Source of the DNA: a bacterium
Lineage (GTDB): Bacteria > Zhuqueibacterota > Zhuqueibacteria > Zhuqueibacterales > Zhuqueibacteraceae
Length of the DNA: 64,000 nt
Direction: 5' to 3'
Assembly (NCBI GenBank): GCA_023150945.1
Contig: JAKLJX010000028.1
Span: 1 to 64,000, forward strand
The notes below the pieces were generated by a model. It had not been told where the DNA came from and ran no database searches. It worked only from the letters and a program-made list of their open reading frames with translations. This document shows positions 44,436 to 53,079 of this stretch, piece by piece. Position numbers and translations under genes: made by a program. Numbering within the stretch: position 1 is the stretch's first letter; each line of letters begins with the position of its first letter.

Positions 44436-47400
44436 CTTGATTCTTTGCTTCTGTCCGTCCGCGCGCAGTTCGGCGAAATAGATGCCGCTCGCGGCAGGCG
44501 TCCCGCTTTCATCACGTCCATCCCAACGCACCACGTGTTCGCCGGCGGAGTAGAATCCGCTCAGCAGCCGCCGCACCAGGCGCCCGGAGAGATCGAAAAT
44601 GCGCAATTCTACCTGCTGCTCCCGCCTGAGATCGAATCGGATGCGTGTTTCAGGGTTGAAGGGATTGGGGTGATTGGGATGGAGTGCCGGCCGCCCTGCG
44701 GCAAATGCCGGGCTCTGATGGGCAGCCGGCCTTGCCAGTCCCTCCATCCCCAGATGCGACAGCTCCAGTTCGGCAACCAAGGCATAGTCCGAATCGGGGT
44801 ATTTATCGAGCAGCTCCTGGTACAAATCCGCCGCCTGCCGGCGATTGTTTTCCGCATCACCGCTGCTCATGAGCTGGTACAGCGAGGCGGCACGAAAGAG
44901 ATAATCCGCCTCCCGGCTGGCAAATTCCCGGTTCTGCTCGAGCAGGTCGAGCGCCCGGTCCAACGCTTCCTCGCAGCGGCCAATCTGCACGAGATACGGC
45001 AGGCTGTGATCCTGCGCGCTGGTGGCCAGCGCTGTCTTGGGGAATTTTGCAATCAGGTCATCCAACCGGGTGACGATGTCCCCGCGACGATCGAGGCCGA
45101 TATAGCAACGAATCAAACCGCTCACCCCAAAACCGGCGTTGGCGGCCGCGGGATCGGATTCGAGCAGTTTCGCGTACAAATCCGCCGCCGCCTGCAAGTC
45201 ATCCTGAATTTCCAGGGCAAAAGCCTCGGCAAAATCGGTGGCACCTTTTTTCAGAGCAGCATTGGCATTGCCGGCTGCGAGGCTGGGAATCTCCGGCAGC
45301 ACCGGCAGATAGTCAACCGCGCCGGTAAATTCCTCAGCCGGCGGAATCACCGGTACGTCGTGATTGGCGGACCAGTAATTGCGTTCGGCTTTGATCGAAT
45401 TGCTGCCGCTGCCGTTGATGATTTCGTCTCCGCTATTGTCGTGGATCTCGTTATAGCCGTATTTGTCCTTCACGGAATCCACTTGCACATCATGGCCGAG
45501 CGAGGGATAGGAGTTGTTCGCCGTGTTCACCCCTGCGCCGCCATTGTTCGTGATGAGGTTGTTGCCGTAGTCCGGCATTGGCAACACGCTGCGCACGATC
45601 GGGTCACTGTTGGCGTTGCAGGAAATGCCGTGTTGCGCATGACCGGTAATCGTATTGAAGCCGATATAGGCATCCGCGCCATTGTACAGGTAAATGCCAT
45701 GATACGCGCCGTTCGCCGCGATGAGGTTGGAAAGGATCTTCATCATTCCCGCAGCGGCTGAGGAGACGACCCAGATGCCGTATCCCGAGTTGTTTTGAAT
45801 GGTGGAATGTTGAATCGTGAACGGACTGGAGTATTCCGCCATGAAACCGACATAGTTGTTCGTGAGCGTGGCATGGTCGATCGTGACCGCACCCGGGGTG
45901 TTTTTCAAGCGAATGGCATTGCCGGTGTTTCTGACGGTGCAATAAGCAAGATTGGAGGCAGCGGTGGCGTTCTCTATCCAAATGCCCGACCACGTGCCGG
46001 TGGTGCCGCTGCGGTCAAAGATGATGCCCTGTGAGCTTGTGCCGGTCGCTTGCAAGCTGCCCTTGATGGTGAGTCTCCTCCCCTGCGCAAACGCGACCGC
46101 CGTGGCGCGCTCGATGGTCAGGGGCACGCCGCTATTGACAGTCAAATTGTTGTTCACATACACTTCGCCCGACCAATAGCGCGCAGCCGCGAGGGTGTCC
46201 GACAAGCCGCTGCTGACACGAAACAGCCGGCCTTCGCCGGGATTGAGCGTGACCACGAAATCGGTTTCGCCGGCATCGAGCGTGCGATAAGCCACGCGGT
46301 TGGAATGGCCATCCCACGGCATGCGGCTGGCGAGCACGTCTTCGATCAGGCGCCGGCTGCCGCTGCTGGTGAGCGTGACGGTGAGGGTTTGCGTGTCGCC
46401 ATCATCGCAGCGGCGGTTGACCAGCAGGAAATAGTTTTCACCGCTCGTCGGATGAGTGAAGTCACCGATCTCGATATAATCGCCACCGACGATATTTTGC
46501 ACGATGCTGCCGCCGGGACTTTCGCCGGAAGTGTGCGCGCCCTGCCAGTCCAATGCCGCCAGCTCCGGCCCCACGATTTGCAGATTGCGGTTGGTTTCGG
46601 CCACGGCCTGATACTTGGCTTGATAGCCGGTGAACACGTTCACGTTGTTGAACGTGTCGTAGTTGCCGGAATGATCCGGGGTGCCTTGCTCACTGCCCTC
46701 GGCCACCAGACCCGGGAAACGCACGGCAGCGCAACCGCCAAAATTCTGAACGGCCCAGGTTGGATAGGCGAAATAGAAAACACCTTTGGCGCCGTATGCC
46801 AGGCTCAAGTACACCATGGCGCGAATTTCCGCCGGCGAGGGCGGACGTAACATGGCAGCGCTGTTGTCGCATCTGCGATAGCGCCCTAAATTGAAATCCA
46901 ATTCGCCATGCACCTGGGCAATGTACCACCACCCCAGACCCTGGCTGATCGCGGTTTCAATGGCCGGCAGCAGGGAGTTGGCAATCATGTCATCGAAGGT
47001 GCCTTGCAGCAACGCGTTGTAATTGCCGCTGCCGGTATAGGGAGCCACCCCGGCGCTGTCGGCGGCGCCGGCCGGCATGAAGCTTGTAGGCGCCGGAAGG
47101 CCCGCATGAATGGGATAAACATCGACGAACAGCTCGTAGGGCCGGCCGTCGTTCATGAAGCGGGTGAAACCGGCGTACACATTCGACGAGCCCTGGGCAT
47201 AATTGGGCGTGGCGGTAATGCCGCGGCCGCGACCATCTGCAATGCCCTGAATGCCGGCATTGTTGAGGATGAACTGATCGGCGTAGTTGAAGGGCTGGTA
47301 GCCATTGTAGCGCGGCTCGTCCTTGAGATAGAAGCGCTGCAACAGGGGATAGGTGGCATCTGAAGCGAAATGCTGCGCATCCAGCAGCATGAGTGAGTCC

Positions 47401-48230
47401 CGCTCGCCGCGAAAGAGCTGGTAGGCGCCGTTGTAATTGGGATGAATGACGCTGTCCTCCAATACCACGTAGTCGAGATAGGTGTTGACCTGATCATACC
47501 ACCACACCCGCACGTCGATGCCGTGATCCTGTTGTTGCAACAGCAACTCGGGCTCCTGCAAGCTGGCGGAGACGGGATACTGGTAGGCGCGCGGTGTTGG
47601 CGTGAACGGCAGGGTGTAAGCGAGCTCGAACTCCCGGAAGGCCGCGCTGCCGCCGAATTCGCCTTCGGTGATAATGCGATCGGCGATGAGGTTGCTGTCG
47701 GCATCGAGGATTTCCAGGCGCACCACTTGGTCAGTAGGATTACCAGTGGGATCGATGCTGATGTTGGCAGTCGCCACCCAATGCGTGCGCTTGTAGAAAT
47801 ACTGATTGTCGGGGTCCGGGTTTTGAGCTATGTAGCCCGCGGCATGGCTGGTGACGAGAGCACGCCAGCGATCTGGGTTTAACGGATCCAGTTGCCCTGT
47901 TTGGTGCGACGCGAAATAATTCCGAGTTCCGTTTTGGCTGTCGGTTCTCTCAGCCTGATACTCCATACGTTGAGCGAAAGATGGATTATGGATATTACGC
48001 TCAAGGATAGCCGCGACGTTCAGGTTGCGACTGTTTTGAAGGATCGTTGCGCTGAAGCTGTTGCGATCCCACCCGCCATAGGCTTGAATCCAAGTGAAGC
48101 CCATGGCATGAACTGAATCGATGGCATTTTGGTTACCGCCGAACCAGATACCGATGGGGAAATTTTGTGCGAAGAGATGACCGTACATGACGAATAAAAC
48201 GGCCAGCGGGAAGAAAGCTTTGCGGATCAT
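44418..48230 (-). CDS. T9SS-exported multidomain surface protein (barrel, beta-helix, TPR)
   Basis: The 1270-residue product has a signal peptide and an N-terminal barrel-like domain (GIWFGGNQNAIDSV, FYLKDEPRYNGYQP, MVYLSLAYGAKGVFYFAYP). A right-handed beta-helix follows (NNYVGFMAEYSSPFTIQHST), then a TPR-like helical section (AADLYAKLLESDPAA, ADLYQELLDKYPDSDYA) and a C-terminal sorting domain starting NHPNPFNPETRIRFDL. A glycoside hydrolase or lyase role is possible but unproven. Its N-terminus is paralogous to the truncated gene at 50032-50919. Last gene of cassette 2. Confidence 0.82.
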   Translation of the reverse strand: MIRKAFFPLAVLFVMYGHLFAQNFPIGIWFGGNQNAIDSVHAMGFTWIQAYGGWDRNSFSATILQNSRNLNVAAILERNIHNPSFAQRMEYQAERTDSQNGTRNYFASHQTGQLDPLNPDRWRALVTSHAAGYIAQNPDPDNQYFYKRTHWVATANISIDPTGNPTDQVVRLEILDADSNLIADRIITEGEFGGSAAFREFELAYTLPFTPTPRAYQYPVSASLQEPELLLQQQDHGIDVRVWWYDQVNTYLDYVVLEDSVIHPNYNGAYQLFRGERDSLMLLDAQHFASDATYPLLQRFYLKDEPRYNGYQPFNYADQFILNNAGIQGIADGRGRGITATPNYAQGSSNVYAGFTRFMNDGRPYELFVDVYPIHAGLPAPTSFMPAGAADSAGVAPYTGSGNYNALLQGTFDDMIANSLLPAIETAISQGLGWWYIAQVHGELDFNLGRYRRCDNSAAMLRPPSPAEIRAMVYLSLAYGAKGVFYFAYPTWAVQNFGGCAAVRFPGLVAEGSEQGTPDHSGNYDTFNNVNVFTGYQAKYQAVAETNRNLQIVGPELAALDWQGAHTSGESPGGSIVQNIVGGDYIEIGDFTHPTSGENYFLLVNRRCDDGDTQTLTVTLTSSGSRRLIEDVLASRMPWDGHSNRVAYRTLDAGETDFVVTLNPGEGRLFRVSSGLSDTLAAARYWSGEVYVNNNLTVNSGVPLTIERATAVAFAQGRRLTIKGSLQATGTSSQGIIFDRSGTTGTWSGIWIENATAASNLAYCTVRNTGNAIRLKNTPGAVTIDHATLTNNYVGFMAEYSSPFTIQHSTIQNNSGYGIWVVSSAAAGMMKILSNLIAANGAYHGIYLYNGADAYIGFNTITGHAQHGISCNANSDPIVRSVLPMPDYGNNLITNNGGAGVNTANNSYPSLGHDVQVDSVKDKYGYNEIHDNSGDEIINGSGSNSIKAERNYWSANHDVPVIPPAEEFTGAVDYLPVLPEIPSLAAGNANAALKKGATDFAEAFALEIQDDLQAAADLYAKLLESDPAAANAGFGVSGLIRCYIGLDRRGDIVTRLDDLIAKFPKTALATSAQDHSLPYLVQIGRCEEALDRALDLLEQNREFASREADYLFRAASLYQLMSSGDAENNRRQAADLYQELLDKYPDSDYALVAELELSHLGMEGLARPAAHQSPAFAAGRPALHPNHPNPFNPETRIRFDLRREQQVELRIFDLSGRLVRRLLSGFYSAGEHVVRWDGRDESGTPAASGIYFAELRADGQKQRIKMTLMR

Positions 48231-48257
48231 GACTTCTCTCCATTTTTTTGATTGGGT

Positions 48258-49892
48258 TCATCTTACAACCATGAATTTGTTCGTTTGCTCAAAGAGCAAA
48301 TGAGAATGATCGGATGCAAAGGCTCGCATCCGAACAAAGTAAATGCCGGACGGAACGATCTCGCCATCACGATCGCGGCTATTCCAAACAACACGATGTT
48401 GACCGGCAAGATATTCCACCTCCGGGAAAGCTATCACCTCCTTACCAAGAAGATTGTAGACTTTTGTTTCAACGAAAGCCCGTTTGGACAACTTGAATTC
48501 GATTGTGCTATGCGAGGTGAGCGGATTAGGATAGATGGGGCCAAGAATAAAATCCGCAGGTGGGGTTTCAGAGTTTCTTTCTGCAACATGCGTTGGAATA
48601 CGAGCATCTCCCCAAAAAATTCCGAAGTACCCTTCATACCTGCTCCACGGCTGCAGCGGAGCTCCCACAATAATATCGTCGTACCCATCATGATTGACAT
48701 CGCCAACGCCATCAATGCTAGCTCCAAAATTCCCTCCACGTGATTGTCCTCGTGCTGCATCGAATTTATCATCCAGTGCTTTACCAGCAGTGTAAACGAA
48801 CACAATGCCGTTTTCCTGTCCGGTGCTGTATGCTGCGATCAGAATATCTTCATCGCCATCGCCATTCATATCACCGGCATTGGCTATCTCGTTACCAAAC
48901 TCGCCGCTGCCAAAGGGTGCGGGAATGACAAAATCGGGCGCGACTTGAAAACGTTGAGCGAAATCGGCACCGCCGAAGTGGATGTAAACGAAATTCTGTG
49001 AAGTAAGAGAATCGGAATACGTCCACAACAGATCGGTCTTGTCATCGGCGTTGGCATCAAAAGCAGCCAAGCCGCCACTTGTTCCAGCGCCTCTTCCTGC
49101 TCTAGGACTGGTCAAATCAGCAATTGTATCAACCTGTGCACTAGCCAAATAGATGTTCAGATATCCAAAGGATTCGGAGCCTCCAATCCTTGCTTGATCA
49201 TAACCTCGAATCGCCAAATCGTTAAAACCATCGTCATTAAAATCACCGATGGCACATCGTGAACCGAACCCTGCATAAGGACGACTTCCAGTTATCGTGA
49301 AATCGGGAGTTGAGTTCATGTTGGGATCGCCGAAATAGGCATACACTTTTCCATTATTTCCAAGAGAAACAGCATACCCTGGCGCTGTTATCACCAAATC
49401 ATCGTTCCCATCGTTGTTTAGATCGCCGATGCACATTTTTAGGCCAAACCCAGATCGCTCCTGTTCCTCCGTCAATTCGATAGCAGCAACAGTATCAATT
49501 CCTGCGGCATCGCCCAAATAGATTAACACTGAACTATTGCGCCCCATATTCACGCTTTTCCAAACGGCAAAATCTGTATATCCGTCCCCATTGAAGTCAC
49601 CGTCTTCGACATCAGCACCGTAAGGAATAATCCAAAGGGGAGTTGTGTCTTGCGGTGTGGAAATGCTATAGAAACTCAGGCCCGTCGGGTTATTGTTGGA
49701 GGGCGAACTTGCTACAGCTATATTGTATGGATTGTTCGGTTTGCTCCCAACGAAGCCTTTCACGCGAGCACCAAGGGCGGAGCCTCGCACATGCCCGAAA
49801 TACTGCAAATAAGGCTGCAGCACCCATTGGGTTTGGGCGTGGGCCAGCGGCAATTGGGCAAGCAGCAGGAGCAGAAAAGTTTTGGTTTTCAT
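48258..49892 (-). CDS. T9SS-exported FG-GAP (integrin-alpha-like) protein
   Basis: The 544-residue protein has a signal peptide (TFLLLLLAQLPLAHAQ) and six calcium-type FG-GAP repeats (DFNGDGYTDFAV, DLNNDGNDDLVI, DFNDDGFNDLAI, DMNGDGDEDILI, DVNHDGYDDIIVGA and a weaker one). A sorting domain begins IYPNPLTSHSTIEF. It is a likely surface adhesin or scaffold paired with the 1270-residue protein 27 bp downstream. GGAGAA precedes the ATG. Paralogue of 50955-52592. Confidence 0.85.
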   Translation of the reverse strand: MKTKTFLLLLLAQLPLAHAQTQWVLQPYLQYFGHVRGSALGARVKGFVGSKPNNPYNIAVASSPSNNNPTGLSFYSISTPQDTTPLWIIPYGADVEDGDFNGDGYTDFAVWKSVNMGRNSSVLIYLGDAAGIDTVAAIELTEEQERSGFGLKMCIGDLNNDGNDDLVITAPGYAVSLGNNGKVYAYFGDPNMNSTPDFTITGSRPYAGFGSRCAIGDFNDDGFNDLAIRGYDQARIGGSESFGYLNIYLASAQVDTIADLTSPRAGRGAGTSGGLAAFDANADDKTDLLWTYSDSLTSQNFVYIHFGGADFAQRFQVAPDFVIPAPFGSGEFGNEIANAGDMNGDGDEDILIAAYSTGQENGIVFVYTAGKALDDKFDAARGQSRGGNFGASIDGVGDVNHDGYDDIIVGAPLQPWSRYEGYFGIFWGDARIPTHVAERNSETPPADFILGPIYPNPLTSHSTIEFKLSKRAFVETKVYNLLGKEVIAFPEVEYLAGQHRVVWNSRDRDGEIVPSGIYFVRMRAFASDHSHLLFEQTNKFMVVR

Positions 49893-50031
49893 TGTGGTTC
49901 TCCAGGTTGAGGTCGCGCGTAAACACGTTTGAAAGGGCGGCAGGCAATGAGATGTGAAATAGTGTCTTGCCAGGTTGGCTCTTCTTACACTAAGCTATGA
50001 TAATTTTTGTTCGCATAAATTCCGAGAATTT

Positions 50032-50919
50032 TTAATCGGTTTTTTTACTGAGAAAAAGGCTGGAAGCGTTGTTGGTAATGGCCGTATCGCGCGCACCGCG
50101 AAAGAGCTGGTAGGCGCCGCTGTAATTGGGATGCATCACGCTGTCTTCCAGCACGACATAATCAAGATACGTGTTGACCTGATCATACCACCACACCCGC
50201 ACGTCGACGCTGTGATCTTGTTGTTGCAACAGCAGCTCGGGCTCTTGCTGGCTGGCGGAGACGGGATACTGGTAGGCGCGCGGTGTTGGCGTAAAGGGCA
50301 GGGTGTAAGCGAGCTCGAACTCCCGGAAGGCCGCGCTGCCGCCGAATTCGCCTTCGGTGATAATGCGATCGGCGATGAGGTTGCTGTCGGCATCGAGGAT
50401 TTCCAGGCGCACCACTTGGTCAGTAGGATTACCAGTGGGATCGATGCTGATGTTGGCAGTCGCGACCCAATTTACGCACTGATAGAAGTATTGGTTGGCG
50501 GGATCCGGGCTTCGCACCATGTAGCCGGCGGCGTGGTCAGCGACGCTGGCGCGCCAGACATCAGGATTAAATGGGTCAGAACCTCCCGTGGGATGCGCCG
50601 TGAAATAGTTGCGCGTGCCGTTTTCGCTGTCGGACCTTTCGGCCTCGTAGAACATTCTCTGTGCGAACGACGGGTTATGGATGTTGCGCTCGAGAATAGC
50701 GGCTACGTTGAGACCACGGTTGTTTTGGAGAATCTGGTTGTTGAGATAATTGCGATCGTATCCACCATAGGCTTGAATCCAGGTGAAGCCCATCGCATCG
50801 ACCGAATCGATGGCATTCTGATTACCACTGAACCAGATGCCGATAGGAAAATCCTGGGCATGGGCAGTGCCCAATGTGGCAAACAAAGTCGCCAGCACGA
50901 AGCAAGCTGTGCGCTTCAT
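50032..50919 (-). CDS. Truncated paralogue of the 1270-residue surface protein
   Basis: The 295-residue product matches the first ~280 residues of the full-length protein (GIWFSGNQNAIDSVDAMGFT, LNVAAILERNIHNPSF, VWWYDQVNTYLDYVVLEDSV). It then ends in an unrelated tail, TAITNNASSLFLSKKTD. Barrel C-half, beta-helix, TPR and sorting domain are missing. Over about 210 bp (50262-50475 against 47560-47773) the two genes are nearly identical in DNA although flanking parts differ, which points to recent gene conversion. GGAGGTG precedes the ATG. Confidence 0.75.
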   Translation of the reverse strand: MKRTACFVLATLFATLGTAHAQDFPIGIWFSGNQNAIDSVDAMGFTWIQAYGGYDRNYLNNQILQNNRGLNVAAILERNIHNPSFAQRMFYEAERSDSENGTRNYFTAHPTGGSDPFNPDVWRASVADHAAGYMVRSPDPANQYFYQCVNWVATANISIDPTGNPTDQVVRLEILDADSNLIADRIITEGEFGGSAAFREFELAYTLPFTPTPRAYQYPVSASQQEPELLLQQQDHSVDVRVWWYDQVNTYLDYVVLEDSVMHPNYSGAYQLFRGARDTAITNNASSLFLSKKTD

Positions 50920-50954
50920 AATTGCACCTCCATTTGAGTGTTATATGATTAAAC

Positions 50955-52592
50955 TCATTTCACAACCGTGATTTTTCTGGCATGCTGAAAGAGCAACTGC
51001 GAGCCAGCGATAGAGTGAGCCTGCATGCGAATGAAGTAGATACCGGTAGGAACGATCTCTCCGCTTTCACTTCTCCCACTCCACCGCGCCTGATGCTGTC
51101 CCGCAAGACGCTGAGAATCCAACAAGGTAATCACCTCCTTTCCAAGAATGTCATAGACTTTGATTTTGACCACCGCCTTTTGCGGTAGAGTGAACTGAAT
51201 AAGGCTTTCGTAGCTAAATGGATTGGGATGAGCATGAAGAAGTGCAAAATCGGAAGGTGGAGTTTCTGTGCTCGGATCGGCGACACCAGTTAGAATGCGA
51301 GAGTCACCTAAGAAAATGCCGAAGTAACCCTGGCTTCTATGCCACGGTTGATTTGGAGCGCCGACAATGATGTCATCGTAGCCATCGCCATTAATGTCAC
51401 CGATGCCGTCAGCAGTTGCACCAAAATTCCCTTCCCGCGACTGTCCGCGAGCGGCATCATATCCATCGTCCAGCGCCTTACCGGCAGTATAGACAAAGAC
51501 AATACCATTTTCCTGCCCAGTACTATATGCTGCAATAACGATATCCTCATCCCCATCGCCATTCATATCGCCACCGTTGGCGATCTCATTGCCAAAATCG
51601 CCGCTGCCAAAGGGTGCGGGGATGATAAAATCCGGCCCGGCTTGAAAGCGTTCAGCGAAATCGGCGCCGCCATAGTGGATGTGAACAGACTTTCGTGAAG
51701 TCAACGAATCGGAATACGTCCACAGCAGATCGGTCTTGCCATCGGCGTTGGCATCGAAGGCCGCCAGGCCACTGACGATGGTGCGGTACGACCGCGGGCT
51801 GGTGAGATCGGCAACGGTGTCGAATGGCGCGGCGCTGCCGAAGTAGAGGTTGAGGTAGCCAAAGAATGCCTCCTGGACTGTCACATCTTGGCCGTGAACC
51901 ACCAAATCATCAATGCCATCGCCATTAAAGTCAGCGATTGCACACCTGGTGCCCAGTCGCGCGCCGGCATAGGGTCCGGTAATGGTAAGATCAGGTTTCG
52001 ACTTGAGGCGGTCTCCACCGTAGTAAACATAGACTCTCCCATGCGGCAACTGGCTGGCCTGCAAATAGACATCTCTCGCGGTGATCACAAGGTCGTCGAT
52101 GCCGTCGTTGTTCAAATCACCAACGCACATCCTCCACCCAAAGGTCGACCGTTCTTGCTCAGCAGGCAATCTGTAAGAGGCAGTTGTATCGATGCCAGTC
52201 GGGTCGCCAAGATACACCATCACCGTATCGTTGCGATCCGTGTTAACGCTCTTACGAACGGCAAAATCTGTCAAGCCATCGCCGTTGAAGTCACCATGAT
52301 CGACGTTATTGGCGTATGGAATAACCCAACGGGGGGTCGTGTCTTGCGGTGTGCTAATCCGATAAAACAACAGTCTTGGATCTTCAAGGACGGGGTTGCG
52401 CCCTTCTGCAACGGCAATGTTATATGGGTTATTCGAGCGGCTGCCGACAAAACCTTTCACTCGCCCGCCCAGCACGCTGCCGCGCACCGTACCAAAATAC
52501 TCCATAAACGCCTCGAGCCGCCAGGGCGTTTGCGCTTGCACGGCCGGTGGCAGGGTCATCCAAAGCAAAGAAAAAGCAGAAGAAATGAGCAC
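50955..52592 (-). CDS. T9SS-exported FG-GAP protein with a frameshifted signal peptide
   Basis: The 545-residue frame, opened by a GTG at 52592, has six FG-GAP repeats and a sorting domain starting AHPNPFSYESLIQF. Its best start signal is out of frame. AAGGAG lies seven bases before an ATG at 52600 that encodes MKRCSFLLLFLCFG and then stops. Adding one T to the T5 run in that stretch gives MKRCSFLLLFSLLWMTLPPA and a normal signal peptide joined to this frame. The gene is therefore off by one base in a homopolymer, by mutation, phase variation or sequencing error. First gene of cassette 2. Confidence 0.78.
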   Translation of the reverse strand: MLISSAFSLLWMTLPPAVQAQTPWRLEAFMEYFGTVRGSVLGGRVKGFVGSRSNNPYNIAVAEGRNPVLEDPRLLFYRISTPQDTTPRWVIPYANNVDHGDFNGDGLTDFAVRKSVNTDRNDTVMVYLGDPTGIDTTASYRLPAEQERSTFGWRMCVGDLNNDGIDDLVITARDVYLQASQLPHGRVYVYYGGDRLKSKPDLTITGPYAGARLGTRCAIADFNGDGIDDLVVHGQDVTVQEAFFGYLNLYFGSAAPFDTVADLTSPRSYRTIVSGLAAFDANADGKTDLLWTYSDSLTSRKSVHIHYGGADFAERFQAGPDFIIPAPFGSGDFGNEIANGGDMNGDGDEDIVIAAYSTGQENGIVFVYTAGKALDDGYDAARGQSREGNFGATADGIGDINGDGYDDIIVGAPNQPWHRSQGYFGIFLGDSRILTGVADPSTETPPSDFALLHAHPNPFSYESLIQFTLPQKAVVKIKVYDILGKEVITLLDSQRLAGQHQARWSGRSESGEIVPTGIYFIRMQAHSIAGSQLLFQHARKITVVK

Positions 52593-52711
52593 CGTTTCAT
52601 GGCTTTGCTCCTTTGAGAAGGTGTGGTTGAACTGTGAGAATTTCGCTTCAGAAAGTGCGAATGCGAGATGTGATCGAACCGGAAAGGAACTTCAAAGGCC
52701 CATGGCCAAAA

Positions 52712-52808
52712 GTCGGAAGGCGAAAGCGAAGTCGGAGAAATTCGGAATGCGCTCAAAACCGGATCACTGCAGGCACGGAGCCCCTGACAGCAGTTCCCAA
52801 ACTGATCT
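52712..52808 (-). repeat. 97-bp cassette leader repeat, copy 2
   Basis: It matches 44111-44207 with about five differences and stands about 112 bp upstream of the out-of-frame ATG of the first gene of cassette 2. Position and orientation relative to the cassette are the same as for copy 1. Confidence 0.8.
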
Positions 52809-53015
52809 CCAAGGTTTTCAATAAACGGGCCACAATGCTCGAAATGATGACCATCGGGATAAAGTCAGCAGTTCTGCAAAGTTGTGCTTTGCCGTCCGCA
52901 TTAGATGGTCGAGTTTGATTCGCATATTTGAGAATCCGGGCCAATGCTTTCTTAGATTTGCGGATCTTGTCGGCAGCCTCAGGCGCTCGGTTCGCCCCTT
53001 TCTTTACATCAACGA

Positions 53016-53079
53016 TGCCGGCCGTTGCGCTGCGCCGAATGCCTGGCGCTGCCGGGTGAGGTTAGCGCATGAGCAGCAT
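53016..53079 (+). repeat. Cassette boundary repeat, copy 3
   Basis: Third copy of the DUF2851 3' end, starting at TGCCGGCCGTTGCG. Differences from copy 1 keep the reading frame (AGC to GCC, GTC to GTT). It overlaps the end of the convergent cyanophycinase-like gene (KMLLMR read on the minus strand). Confidence 0.85.
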
